Positions 24,710 through 34,384 of a stretch of 64,000 bases of DNA are shown one piece after another (the stretch's first letter is position 1; the number at the start of each line of letters is the position of its first letter). The stretch is taken from NCBI GenBank assembly GCA_964627845.1, contig CAZVKL010000003.1, positions 1 to 64,000 of the forward strand, in the 5' to 3' direction. The position numbers and the translations under genes are program-made. The DNA is from DUUI01 sp964627845 (lineage in GTDB: Bacteria; Bacillota_I; Bacilli_A; Erysipelotrichales; Erysipelotrichaceae). The notes below the pieces were generated by a model. That model saw only the letters and a program-made list of their open reading frames with translations, did not search any database and was not told the origin of the DNA.

Positions 24710-26011
24710 ATGGCATTTGAAAACTTAACCGATCGCCTAAGTCAGAGTTTTAAAACGCTGGTAGGTAAAGGAAAATTAACTGAAAGTAATATGCGTGAAA
24801 TGTTAAAGGAAGTGCGTTTATCGCTCATTGAAGCGGACGTCCATCCAAATGTCGTTTCACAATTTATTGATAATATTGAAGAAAAAGCCTTAGGGCAAGA
24901 AGTCATGACCTCACTTAAACCATCTGAAATGGTGGTAAAGATTGTTAATGAAGAATTAATCAATCTATTAGGTGAGACTCAGGAAGAACTAAACTTAGTG
25001 TCTCATCCTGCTGTGGTTATGATGGTTGGATTGCAGGGATCTGGTAAAACAACGTCAGCCGCAAAGATTGCGAATGATTTAATTAAAAATTTCAATCGTC
25101 GTGTGTTATTGGTTGGGGCAGACTTACAACGTTTGGCTGCGGTGGAACAACTTCGTATTTTAGGTCGACAAATTGATGTTGAAGTCTTCTCACTTGAAGG
25201 CTCAAGCCCTGTGAATGTGGCGACACAAGCGTTAGACTATGCCAAGGCAGAAGGGTTTGACACGTTAATTGTGGATACTGCGGGTCGTTTACACATTGAT
25301 GAAGCGTTAATGGATGAGTTATCGAATCTTCAATCAATTTTAAGACCGGATGAGATTTTATTATCCGTGGATGCAATGGCAGGTCAAGACATTGTGAATG
25401 TGGCCAGTCGTTTTAAACAACAAGTGGATTTAACGGGTTTAGTTGTCACTAAATACGATGGAGACTCTCGTGGTGGAGGGATCTTATCGGTTCGTTCTGT
25501 CACTGATGTTCCAGTGAAATATGTGGGAACTGGTGAGAAAATTGAAGATTTAGAACGCTTTTACCCAGAACGTGTTGCTTCAAGATTACTGGGCATGGGG
25601 GATGTGTTAACCCTTATTGAACAAGCGCAAGCGAAGATGGATCAAGATGCTGCTGAAAGAGCTGCAGAAAATATGATGAAGGGTCAGTTCACCATGGATG
25701 ATTTACTGACTTCAATTGAACAAATGTCTAAGATGGGTCCATTGTCAGGAATTTTAGGCATGATGCCAGGGATGGGTAATCTTAAGAATCAAATTGATGA
25801 CGCAAAAAGCACGGAAGATTTTAAACGCATTAAAGCCATTATTCAATCCATGACCAAGGCTGAGCGCGCGAAACCTCAATTGATTCGTTCATCACAAAAG
25901 AAACGAATTGCTCAAGGGGCTGGTGTTCGTCCTAGCGATGTCAATAAGCTTTTAAATCAATACGATAAAATGAAAGATCAAATGCGAATCTTATCGCGTT
26001 TTATGAAATAA
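24710..26011 (+). CDS. ffh: Signal recognition particle protein Ffh (SRP54)
   Basis: GTPase of the signal recognition particle, which targets membrane proteins co-translationally, 433 aa. The N domain (1-90) is followed by the G domain with GLQGSGKTTSAAK near residue 107, DTAGR near 190 and TKYDGDSRGGG near 247. The methionine-rich M domain that binds SRP RNA and signal peptides follows residue 300 (MSKMGPLSGILGMMPGMGN). It is slightly shorter than Bacillus Ffh at the C-terminus. The usual upstream ylxM is absent. Confidence 0.97.
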   Translation: MAFENLTDRLSQSFKTLVGKGKLTESNMREMLKEVRLSLIEADVHPNVVSQFIDNIEEKALGQEVMTSLKPSEMVVKIVNEELINLLGETQEELNLVSHPAVVMMVGLQGSGKTTSAAKIANDLIKNFNRRVLLVGADLQRLAAVEQLRILGRQIDVEVFSLEGSSPVNVATQALDYAKAEGFDTLIVDTAGRLHIDEALMDELSNLQSILRPDEILLSVDAMAGQDIVNVASRFKQQVDLTGLVVTKYDGDSRGGGILSVRSVTDVPVKYVGTGEKIEDLERFYPERVASRLLGMGDVLTLIEQAQAKMDQDAAERAAENMMKGQFTMDDLLTSIEQMSKMGPLSGILGMMPGMGNLKNQIDDAKSTEDFKRIKAIIQSMTKAERAKPQLIRSSQKKRIAQGAGVRPSDVNKLLNQYDKMKDQMRILSRFMK

Positions 26012-26012
26012 C

Positions 26013-26035
26013 AGACGCTTTATTGCGTCTTTTTT
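26013..26035 (+). terminator. Terminator after ffh
   Basis: The stem AGACGC / GCGTCT (26013-26018 with 26025-26030) has loop TTTATT and a T run. The next ribosome binding site follows 4 bases later, so no separate promoter for the glycan operon is evident. Confidence 0.8.
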
Positions 26036-26051
26036 ATAAAGGAGAAAAAAC

Positions 26052-27329
26052 ATGTTGAAATTTAAAGACAATTTTCGTCTTGGCGTTGCCACCTCTTCGA
26101 CTCAAATAGAAGGGGGAATTGTTGATTCAAATTGGTATCAGTTTTGCCAACAAGGACATGTCAAGGATGGTTCACATTGTAAAGAGGCGACGATGCATTA
26201 CCGAGACTTTACACAAGATGCACATCTATTGGATCAAATGGGAATCAAAGATTATCGTTTCTCATTGGAATGGGCACGAATTAACCCACAGCTTGGTCAA
26301 TTTGATCGATCAGCATTGAATCATTATCGAGTGGAGTTATTACTTTTAAAAGAATTAGGGATTAAACCGCTGTTAACGTTCTATCATTTTAGCCATCCAA
26401 CTTGGTTTGAGGAATTAGGTGGCTTTACAAAGAAAGAGAATGTCATCTATTTTTTAGAATATGTGAGTGAATGTTTAAAAGTATTTGGTGATTTAGTCGA
26501 TGAATACTGCACCATTAATGAACCCAATGTTTACGCAATTCTAAGTTTCTTATATGGGGATTGGCCACCGATGAAAAAATCGCTCCCAGATGCTTTAAAG
26601 GTCATGAATGTGTTGGCTTTAGCTCATATTAAAACATATGAACTCATTCATCATGTGTTTGATAAACATAAAGTGGTTAAAGTTGGATTTGCGCATCATG
26701 GTCGGGTATTTGAACCTGAAAATCGTTTGAATCCAATTCATCAACTTTCCACCAAGATTTTCTCAAAAGGGTTTCAAGATGAACTCATTAAAGCTTTTAT
26801 GATTGGTGAATTTCATTGGCCGATGAAAAACTTAGGAAATGTCCCTAAAGGCATCTACAGTGACTACATTGGTATTAATTACTACACACGCTCTTTGGTG
26901 AGTGAATTTAAAGAGAGTGCTAAACGAATCTATCCGACCAACGACTTAAATTGGGAAATCTATCCAGAAGGATTAATTAAGATTGCTCAACAGAGTTTTG
27001 ATGTGTTACCACTGCCAATCTATATCACAGAAAATGGGACTTGTGATAATTCGGATCGATTTAGACCAAAGTACATTTATGATCACTTAAAAGTAATCAT
27101 GGAGAGCGACCTACCGATTGAGCGTTATTATCATTGGTGCTTTGTTGACAACTTTGAATGGAAAGAAGGGAATCATGCTCGATTTGGTTTAGTTCATAAT
27201 GATTTTAATACTCAGAAAAGAACCATCAAAGAGAGTGGTCACTTCTATACAGCAATGATCTATCATCAAGGTGTTCCCAATGACCTCTATGATGACTATG
27301 TAAAAAATCAGGAATACACCCATGATTGA
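26052..27329 (+). CDS. Family 1 glycoside hydrolase (beta-glucosidase type)
   Basis: Retaining beta-glycosidase of 425 aa, a single TIM barrel. The acid/base glutamate is in TINEPN near residue 159 and the nucleophile in YITENGTCD near 330. The segment CFVDNFEWKEG near 366 is typical of non-phosphorylated substrates, unlike 6-phospho-beta-glucosidases. There is no signal peptide, so it acts on imported sugars. It is the first gene of a five-gene operon with overlapping ends. AAAGGAG precedes the ATG. The exact substrate (glucoside or galactoside) cannot be read from sequence. Confidence 0.88.
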   Translation: MLKFKDNFRLGVATSSTQIEGGIVDSNWYQFCQQGHVKDGSHCKEATMHYRDFTQDAHLLDQMGIKDYRFSLEWARINPQLGQFDRSALNHYRVELLLLKELGIKPLLTFYHFSHPTWFEELGGFTKKENVIYFLEYVSECLKVFGDLVDEYCTINEPNVYAILSFLYGDWPPMKKSLPDALKVMNVLALAHIKTYELIHHVFDKHKVVKVGFAHHGRVFEPENRLNPIHQLSTKIFSKGFQDELIKAFMIGEFHWPMKNLGNVPKGIYSDYIGINYYTRSLVSEFKESAKRIYPTNDLNWEIYPEGLIKIAQQSFDVLPLPIYITENGTCDNSDRFRPKYIYDHLKVIMESDLPIERYYHWCFVDNFEWKEGNHARFGLVHNDFNTQKRTIKESGHFYTAMIYHQGVPNDLYDDYVKNQEYTHD

Positions 27330-29619
27330 AATTAAAGAGAACACCATCTATTTACAGACTCAACACACCTCTTATTGGATGCATGTCAATCAATATGGAC
27401 ACTTAGAACATCTTTATTATGGTCCAAAATTAGAGATTCAAGCAGTTAATGCACTTAGAGTTCCTCATCATGTCAGCTTTGGATCCAGTGTTAATTTAGG
27501 TCATGAATACTCTTTGGACCAACAAAAACTTGAAATAGCTTTTAGTGGCAAAGGGGATTTTAGACAACCAAGTTATCAATTAATGGATCAAGAGGGTTCT
27601 TTTGTCAGTCATTTGCGGGTCAAAGATGTTCGCTTCAGTGATCAGATTGATTATCCAAGCCACTATTTTAGTCCCAGAAAAACACAACAGACGCAACAAT
27701 GTATCATCGAACTAATTGATGATTATTTTGATGTGTCTGTTTTTCTAATCTATACCATATATCCAGAATACGATGTTATTTTGCGTCATACCAAACTTCA
27801 TAATCACTCACAGGAATTAATTAAAATTAAAAAATTAATGTCTGTGAGCTTTGATTGCTTCGAAAGTGATTATCAAGTCTTAACCTTAAATGGGACGTGG
27901 GGTAAGGAAGCCCAAATCAAGATTGACCATGTCAATTCAGGTCAACTGGTCCATCAATCCATAACGGGTGCCTCCTCCTCACTCAATAATCCAGGGTTAC
28001 TGTTGTTTAATGATCAACATGCCATCGGCTTAAATCTCATCTATTCAGGGAATCATTATAATAGTGTTCAAGCTCATTATGATGGTTCAATGCGAGTGAT
28101 GATGGGAATCAACCCTAATCAGTTTGAGTGGCACTTAAAACCTGAACAATCCTTTAGTACGCCACTGGCTGTTTTAACCACTGGTAACAATCAGGTTGAA
28201 GTGACGCAGCAGTTTCATCGCTTTATTCGAGACTGCATAATTCCTGTTGAACCTTTTGAAAAGCCAGTGACCTATAATCACTGGGAAGGGACCTTCTTTG
28301 ATTATGATCACAGTAAATTAATGTCTTTTGCCACCAAAGCAAAGAATTGTGGCATGGATTTGTTTGTGATTGATGATGGTTGGTTTGGTCATCGAAATGA
28401 TGATCATCGTTCATTAGGAGATTATTTTGTTAACCAAAAGAAATTTCCAAATGGTTTAAAACCAACGATTCAAAAAATGAAGGAGTTAGGGTTAAAAGTA
28501 GGGCTTTGGGTTGAACCGGAAATGGTTTCAGAAGATTCAGAACTCTTTAGAGCCCATCCAGAGTGGGCAATAGGAAAATCAAATCATCTGCGGGCGAAAG
28601 GTCGAAATCAGTATGTTTTAGATTTATGCAATGATGATGTGGTTGATTATATTGTCAAGAATGTGAGTCAAGTCATCGATGAGTTAGAAGTCGACTATAT
28701 TAAATGGGATATGAATCGTCATCATGCTGACCAATTTAGTCCGACACTAACGAATCAACTTGAATTCGATGTGCGTTTTCAGATGGGCTTAGTTAAAGCA
28801 CTGAAACGAATCTTTGAACCAAGGCCTCACATTTTCTTAGAAATGTGTAGTAGTGGGGGAAATCGCTTTGATTTAGGCATGCTAAGTGTGGCACAACAAA
28901 TTTGGACCTCTGACAATACAGATGCGATGGATCGCCTTAAAATTCAAGAAGGGACCGCTATTTTTTATCCACTCACAGCCATTAGTAATCATGTCTCTGG
29001 CAAGGTTAATGCTCAAACGCTCAGGAATACCCCCTTATCGACGCGTTTCAATGTGGCCTGTTTTGGTGGATTCGGTTATGAACTGGATTTAAACATTCTA
29101 TCGAAAGCGGAGTTGAATGAAATTAAAGATCAAATAACGTTCTATAAAGAAATTAAAGAGATCGTTCTCAAAGGGAAGTATCGTGCGAATCCGATGAAGA
29201 ATGCTCATCGAACCTGTTGGCAAGTGACCTATCAGAATAAAGCATTGGTGGGTCTGTATCAAGGAATGAATCATGCGCTTCAACCTAGAGAAAAACTGAG
29301 AGTGTATGATTTAGAGGCTCAACAATTTTATCGGTTACGGAGTAAGCCGCAGAAATTATTTATTGATCGCTATGGTGAAATCTTAAAACATGTCACATCA
29401 CTGCCAGTTCATCCTTATGGCATGATTATGAATCAGGTAGCCAAATATAAAACAATGGAGGATGGTCAGTATGACGTGATTGTGAGTGGCGGCCATTTAA
29501 AACAAGGAATTGTCTTAAATGATGTATTTTTAGGAACAGGCTATCATCCAGAGATTCGATTATGGGGAGACTTTGGATCGACCTTATACACGATACAGGA
29601 GGAACAAGATGAAGAATAA
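27322..29619 (+). CDS. Family 36 alpha-galactosidase
   Basis: Cytoplasmic hydrolase of 765 aa, the size of GH36 enzymes such as AgaN and RafA. The N-terminal beta-supersandwich precedes the barrel. The catalytic motifs are WVEPEMVSEDSELFRAHPEW near residue 394, the nucleophile in YIKWDMNRHH near 468, and the acid/base in CSSGGNRFD...WTSDNTDAMDR near 515-540. It should release alpha-galactose from melibiose- or raffinose-type sugars. The start overlaps the GH1 gene by 8 bases. Confidence 0.9.
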   Translation: MIEIKENTIYLQTQHTSYWMHVNQYGHLEHLYYGPKLEIQAVNALRVPHHVSFGSSVNLGHEYSLDQQKLEIAFSGKGDFRQPSYQLMDQEGSFVSHLRVKDVRFSDQIDYPSHYFSPRKTQQTQQCIIELIDDYFDVSVFLIYTIYPEYDVILRHTKLHNHSQELIKIKKLMSVSFDCFESDYQVLTLNGTWGKEAQIKIDHVNSGQLVHQSITGASSSLNNPGLLLFNDQHAIGLNLIYSGNHYNSVQAHYDGSMRVMMGINPNQFEWHLKPEQSFSTPLAVLTTGNNQVEVTQQFHRFIRDCIIPVEPFEKPVTYNHWEGTFFDYDHSKLMSFATKAKNCGMDLFVIDDGWFGHRNDDHRSLGDYFVNQKKFPNGLKPTIQKMKELGLKVGLWVEPEMVSEDSELFRAHPEWAIGKSNHLRAKGRNQYVLDLCNDDVVDYIVKNVSQVIDELEVDYIKWDMNRHHADQFSPTLTNQLEFDVRFQMGLVKALKRIFEPRPHIFLEMCSSGGNRFDLGMLSVAQQIWTSDNTDAMDRLKIQEGTAIFYPLTAISNHVSGKVNAQTLRNTPLSTRFNVACFGGFGYELDLNILSKAELNEIKDQITFYKEIKEIVLKGKYRANPMKNAHRTCWQVTYQNKALVGLYQGMNHALQPREKLRVYDLEAQQFYRLRSKPQKLFIDRYGEILKHVTSLPVHPYGMIMNQVAKYKTMEDGQYDVIVSGGHLKQGIVLNDVFLGTGYHPEIRLWGDFGSTLYTIQEEQDEE

Positions 29620-30979
29620 TCGCTATTCATTTGGGATTGGAACCATTGGCCGTGACATGGTCTATACATTGGTATCAATGTTTTTAATGGTTTATTTAAC
29701 CGATGTGTTAAATGTCTCAGATGCGGATTTAACCTCGATTGGGATTGTTTTTATGGTGATGCGAATTTTTGATGCCATTAACGACCCAGTGATGGGGTTA
29801 TTGGTGGATAACACCAAGTCAAAATGGGGTAAGTTTAAACCTTGGATATTCTTTGGGGCAATTTTATCAGGGGTTTTTACCGTCATTATGTTCTATGATT
29901 TTGGACTGACAGGGGCTTCCTATGTTTTGATGTTTGCGTTGGTTTATCTGTTGTGGGAAGTGAGTTTTACAGCCAATGACATTGCGTATTGGTCAATGTT
30001 ACCAGCTCTCTCAAGCAGTCAAAAAGAACGCGAGCGAATTGGTGCATTTGCTCGGATCTGTGCAAATATTGGTTTATTTTCACTGGTGGTAGGAATTGTG
30101 CCTGTAACAAACTGGTTGGCTGAGTTGTCGGGATCAATGAAGAATGCTTATTTAACGTTGGCTGTCATTCTGGTTTTAATCATGTGGTTCTTTCAGCTTT
30201 TCACACTCATCTTTACGAAGGAGAGAAAAGACATTGAGGTTTCTACAGAGCCGACTAAATTCTCTGAAATATTCTCGATTATTACCAAGAATGACCAATT
30301 GTTATGGACCACGGTTTCCATGGTTTTGTTCATGATTGGTTATACGACGACCACTCAATTTGGTTGGCATTTTTTCACCTATATCTTTGGTGATGAATCA
30401 AAGTATACGATATTTGCGCTGGTGTTAGGCATCTCTCAAATTGGGGCATTGATGATCTTTCCGTTGTTTTCTAAACGGTTTAATCGAAAGTTGTTATATT
30501 TTGGGGCGACTGTCTTAGTCGTCTTGGGTTATCTCATCTTCTTTGTGGCGGAAAAATCGATGCTGCTGATTGCGGTGGCTGGAATTTTATTGTTTGTTGG
30601 ACAGGCATTTATTCAACTGTTAATGTTAATGTTTATTTCGGATACGGTTGAATATGGTGAGTTTAAACTTGGGAGACGAAACGACTCAATTACATTATCG
30701 ATTCAACCATTGATTAACAAACTGGGTGCTGCCATTGCCACTGGAATTGTGTCTCAAACCTTGGTAATTTCGGGTGTTAACTCGGCAACATCCGCTGCGG
30801 ATGTGAGTGATCAAGGCGCGCTCATCTTTAAACTATCGATGATGATTATTCCACTGATTCTAATTGTGATTGGCTATCTGGTCTATCGTGTTAAATACAC
30901 GATTAATGAGACGAATTATGCACAGATGTTAGAAGAACTTCAAAGGAGACGACATGCTCAACAAGAACTCAAAGATTAA
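29609..30979 (+). CDS. GPH family sugar transporter (MelB-like MFS)
   Basis: Membrane carrier of 456 aa with about twelve hydrophobic segments. DAINDPVMGLLVDNTKSKWGKFKPW near residues 52-76 is the cation-binding and loop 2-3 motif of the glycoside-pentoside-hexuronide family. It probably imports the oligosaccharides cleaved by the flanking hydrolases, with Na+ or H+. The ATG at 29609 is chosen for its AGGAGGA site. It overlaps the GH36 gene by 11 bases and the next gene by 26. Confidence 0.9.
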   Translation: MKNNRYSFGIGTIGRDMVYTLVSMFLMVYLTDVLNVSDADLTSIGIVFMVMRIFDAINDPVMGLLVDNTKSKWGKFKPWIFFGAILSGVFTVIMFYDFGLTGASYVLMFALVYLLWEVSFTANDIAYWSMLPALSSSQKERERIGAFARICANIGLFSLVVGIVPVTNWLAELSGSMKNAYLTLAVILVLIMWFFQLFTLIFTKERKDIEVSTEPTKFSEIFSIITKNDQLLWTTVSMVLFMIGYTTTTQFGWHFFTYIFGDESKYTIFALVLGISQIGALMIFPLFSKRFNRKLLYFGATVLVVLGYLIFFVAEKSMLLIAVAGILLFVGQAFIQLLMLMFISDTVEYGEFKLGRRNDSITLSIQPLINKLGAAIATGIVSQTLVISGVNSATSAADVSDQGALIFKLSMMIIPLILIVIGYLVYRVKYTINETNYAQMLEELQRRRHAQQELKD

Positions 30980-32783
30980 AGATTTATTAAAAACCCCCAT
31001 TGGAAAAGATGTGGTGGATAAAGTTTTGTTACAAATGAATAAGTCCTCAGTTTGGATCGAAAATCCGTTGATTCTTAATCTTAAGTTGAAACACTTAAAC
31101 CGGTTCATAAAAGATGAAGGGTTTGTTGATGCTTTAATCAATTTGGCGAATCAGGATAAAATCTTTCCAACTCAAGAGGGTGGAATGCTGGTTAAAACAT
31201 GGTGGAAAGAGATTGTCTTTTATCAAATCTATCCAAAATCATTTAAAGACAGTAATGGGGATGGCAAAGGTGATTTACAGGGGATCCTTTCTAAACTTGA
31301 TTACATTGAGTCCATGGGCTTTGGTGGAATATGGTTATCACCAATTTTCAAATCACCGATGAAAGACAATGGTTATGATATTTCAGATTATTATGCGATC
31401 AATCCAGAAATGGGCACCATGGATGATTTAAAACAACTCATAGAAGCATGTCATCAAAGAGGTTTAAAGATAATTCTTGATTTAGTTGTCAATCATACCA
31501 GTGATCAACATCCTTGGTTTATGGAAGCACTAAATAATCCAACCTCTGATAAACGTGATTATTATTTTTTTAGAGACAAAGACAAGACCAATAACTGGGT
31601 TTCCTTTTTCTATGAATCAGCTTGGAAATATTTTGAAGCTCAGGATATTAGCGCACTACATTTATTTGCTTCAGAACAATTTGATTTAAATTGGGATAAT
31701 CAACAGGTTCGAGATGAAGTGGTTCGAATTATTAATTTTTATGCTGATTTAGGGATTGATGGCTATCGTTTAGATGTCATTAACTACATTTCGAAAAACC
31801 CAGGTTTACCCGAGGGAAATCCATGGGTGGGTGAGCTAATTGGGTTTACAGGAATTGAACATTATTTTTATGGACCACACCTTCATGATTATTTACAAGA
31901 AATAAATGAACGAGCCTTTAAACCAAATCAACTCTTTAGTATTGGGGAAACACCAGGGATTGGAATCGAAACGAGTAAAATGCTAAGTGCTGATTATCGA
32001 CATGAGTTAGATTTAATTTTTAATTTTGATCACTTGGAAAATCCTGGAAAAGTTCGATTTGATCAATACTTCTATGATTTAGAATACTATAAAAAATACA
32101 TGATTAAATGGCAAAAATCCTTGAGTAATCACGATTGGATGTCGCTCTTTTTTGAGAATCATGATAATCCACGAATGATTTCTAAAGTGTCTGATCAAGC
32201 GCACTTTTATCCTGCTATTGGTAAATTAATTGGCGTCTTATTGTTGACGCTCAAAGGAACTCCCTTTATTTATCAAGGACAGGAAGCAGGTTTTATTAAT
32301 CAATTCTTTCTAGAAGAAGAATTACGAGATGTTGAATCAATTAATAAACTTAAACAAAGTGATTTAGAGACAGTCAATGCGGGGACACGCGATCAAAGTA
32401 GAGCGGTGATGAAATGGAATCATGAAGGAGGTTTTACTGAGGGAGTCCCTTGGATTAAGTCGCAACATCCAGAGGTGGTTTCGATTGAAGAACAATTATT
32501 AGATCCTCATTCAATCCTTTGCTTTTATAAAACGTTGATTGAACTTCGAAATAATAATCATGACCTGATATATAGTCCTGTCGAATTCGAGTTTGAATAT
32601 CGTCACAAATACTTTGGGTATCGCCGTGGTGATTATTTTATTGAAATGAATTTAACCTCTGAACCGATTCGGTTTGAACCCGTGAAGAACAAGGGAATAA
32701 AACTTCTAAGTAATTATTTAGGTGATCAAGAGTACCTAAGACCGTATGAAGCAATCATTTACAGAAAGGAACAAATTCTATGA
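30954..32783 (+). CDS. Family 13 alpha-glucosidase (oligo-1,6-glucosidase type) with N-terminal extension
   Basis: Protein of 609 aa. From residue 80 it is a GH13_31 enzyme: WWKEIVFYQIYPKSFKD, LDLVVNHTSDQHPWF near 179, nucleophile in GIDGYRLDVINY near 275, and SIGETPG with the acid/base near 330. The first 77 residues (IKDLLKTPIGKDVVDKVLLQ, NPLILNLKLKHLNRF) are an extra helical segment that I cannot name. AAAGGAG precedes the first ATG. A second in-frame ATG at 31185, also with a GAGGGTGG site, would give the usual enzyme of 532 aa. Both forms may be made. Confidence 0.85.
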   Translation: MLNKNSKIKDLLKTPIGKDVVDKVLLQMNKSSVWIENPLILNLKLKHLNRFIKDEGFVDALINLANQDKIFPTQEGGMLVKTWWKEIVFYQIYPKSFKDSNGDGKGDLQGILSKLDYIESMGFGGIWLSPIFKSPMKDNGYDISDYYAINPEMGTMDDLKQLIEACHQRGLKIILDLVVNHTSDQHPWFMEALNNPTSDKRDYYFFRDKDKTNNWVSFFYESAWKYFEAQDISALHLFASEQFDLNWDNQQVRDEVVRIINFYADLGIDGYRLDVINYISKNPGLPEGNPWVGELIGFTGIEHYFYGPHLHDYLQEINERAFKPNQLFSIGETPGIGIETSKMLSADYRHELDLIFNFDHLENPGKVRFDQYFYDLEYYKKYMIKWQKSLSNHDWMSLFFENHDNPRMISKVSDQAHFYPAIGKLIGVLLLTLKGTPFIYQGQEAGFINQFFLEEELRDVESINKLKQSDLETVNAGTRDQSRAVMKWNHEGGFTEGVPWIKSQHPEVVSIEEQLLDPHSILCFYKTLIELRNNNHDLIYSPVEFEFEYRHKYFGYRRGDYFIEMNLTSEPIRFEPVKNKGIKLLSNYLGDQEYLRPYEAIIYRKEQIL

Positions 32784-33874
32784 AATTAATTCACTCCATG
32801 TATATTTCCTCTTTTAGAGATTATCAAGATTATCTGCTCAAAAATGCTAATGAAGGTGATTTAGTTTTTATCTGCTTTCATTTAGAAGAAGAGTATCACC
32901 AAATGGAAAATTATCGCCAAGAAGCCAAAGCCATGACCTCTTGGCTTAAAGAAAATGGTTTTATTATCTTGGCCGATGTAGCTGGTCGAACCTTAGAATA
33001 TTTTGGTAACGATGATTTATTTGACATCGCAAAGGAGTATCAACTTGATATTATTCGGATTGATTATGGAATTGATCCTCAACTGATTATTGATAATGTT
33101 GATAAACAACGCATTGGACTCAATGCTTCGGCCTATGAAACGTCCTATGATCCTTATGTTAGAGAAGATATGGTGGCAACGCATAATTATTATCCTAGAC
33201 CTGAAACTGGTCTTGAGATTGAAGATTTAATTAGAACAGCTAAACATATGAAAAATGCGCCAGTTGAAGTCTATTCTTTTATTGCTGGGGAAAATCAAAA
33301 ACGCTCACCAATCTATGAAGGACTGTGTACCATCGAATCTCATCGATATCTTAAGCCTTATGTTGGGTTTGTTGAGTTGATTAAACGAGGTCAACAAGAT
33401 GGAGTGATTGTTGGTGACTTAAGTTTAACTCAACCTCAACTTGATTTAATTCATCGTTATATTGAAGAGGGCGTTGTATTATTGCCATCAAAATTAAATC
33501 CAGGTTACCAGCATTATTATGATAAGGTGTTAACTTTAAGAAGTGATACGCCTAAGAAATTATTTAGAATTGTTGAATCACGAGAATATGCTTCCAGTGG
33601 TGAAAAAATAAAACCAGACAATCAAATCAAACGAATTAAAGGCTCAATAACGATTGATAATGAAAAATACGATCGTTATTCAGGAGAAGTTCAATTAATC
33701 AGAGAAGATTTACCTCAAGATGAGCGAGTCAATGTGATGGGTCAGGTCCATTTGGATTATATCCGACTAATTGATGCTCTTGATCCATTAGATAGGATTA
33801 TGTTTATACCAGATGATAACTTTACCAAAGAAGCTAAAAGCCAAACATCAAGTACTAAAACAAGTCACCCTTGA
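32780..33874 (+). CDS. DUF871/MupG-like 6-phospho-N-acetylmuramidase family protein
   Basis: Protein of 364 aa with a TIM-barrel N-terminal domain (SMYISSFRDYQDYL; DVAGRTLEYFG) and a cyclophilin-like C-terminal domain, the layout of DUF871/MupG. MupG of Staphylococcus splits MurNAc-6-phosphate disaccharides from cell-wall recycling. No PTS transporter or MurQ lies nearby, so the substrate here may differ. It starts in the ATGA overlap with the GH13 gene and is the last gene of the operon. The C-terminal ten or so residues look frame-altered by the adjoining remnant. Confidence 0.78.
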   Translation: MKLIHSMYISSFRDYQDYLLKNANEGDLVFICFHLEEEYHQMENYRQEAKAMTSWLKENGFIILADVAGRTLEYFGNDDLFDIAKEYQLDIIRIDYGIDPQLIIDNVDKQRIGLNASAYETSYDPYVREDMVATHNYYPRPETGLEIEDLIRTAKHMKNAPVEVYSFIAGENQKRSPIYEGLCTIESHRYLKPYVGFVELIKRGQQDGVIVGDLSLTQPQLDLIHRYIEEGVVLLPSKLNPGYQHYYDKVLTLRSDTPKKLFRIVESREYASSGEKIKPDNQIKRIKGSITIDNEKYDRYSGEVQLIREDLPQDERVNVMGQVHLDYIRLIDALDPLDRIMFIPDDNFTKEAKSQTSSTKTSHP

Positions 33875-34371
33875 ATTAAAGCTGAAACAATTGACCAGTG
33901 ATTTTCCTTTGATGCGTCGAACACTTGTCGACTATGGATATTTAAGTCGAGATAATGCGGGCGTTAAGTATCAAGTTAATCCAATATATACTACAAGATT
34001 TGCTGCAAGGGACGACCTTGATGAAATTTTAGAATTAATTAAGGATGTAGTAAAACAGTTAAATGAAAAAGACATCCCAATCTGGGATGACAATTATCCT
34101 AGTCAATTTATTTTAGAAGAGATTCAACAGAATCGATTAGTTATAATGAGTGAATTTGATGAAATCATCTCATATTTTTCGTTTAATCCATTTAATCGAG
34201 GAGCCGATAAAGTAAGTTGAGCATTTCCAGAGGCTAAAGCACTTTAGTTGGATAAGTTTTGTGTAAAAGTATCTCATCAACAAAAAGGACATTAAAGCCA
34301 AAGGTGTCTTTATTGATCAGGTAGATGGTCGGATTTTAAAAGAAATTGGATTTGAAAAAGCCTGTCAGTGA
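33846..34371 (+). pseudogene. Remnant of a DUF2087-GNAT acetyltransferase gene
   Basis: An open piece at 33813-34220 carries FPLMRRTLVDYGYLSRDNAG, the end of a DUF2087 domain, then TTRFAARDDLDEILELI, the start of a GNAT. Further on, ALxLDKFCVKVSHQQKG is interrupted by TAG and frameshifts, and IGFEKACQ ends at 34371. These are the middle and end of the same GNAT. The gene therefore has several disruptions. Its 5' part has merged into the 3' end of the MupG-like gene. Confidence 0.75.
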
Positions 34372-34382
34372 CAAGGCTTTTT
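34355..34382. terminator. Bidirectional terminator
   Basis: The stem AAAAAGCCT / AGGCTTTTT (34355-34363 with 34374-34382) can extend with TGTC/GACA. A and T runs on both sides let it serve the left-running phosphorylase-reductase pair and the remnant from the left. Confidence 0.85.
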
Positions 34383-34384
34383 AC

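Noticed and set aside
33813..34220. A real 135-aa gene after the MupG-like gene
   Set aside because: It joins the end of a DUF2087 domain to the start of a GNAT and is cut off before the acetyl-CoA site; the rest of the GNAT follows in broken frames, so it is a remnant.
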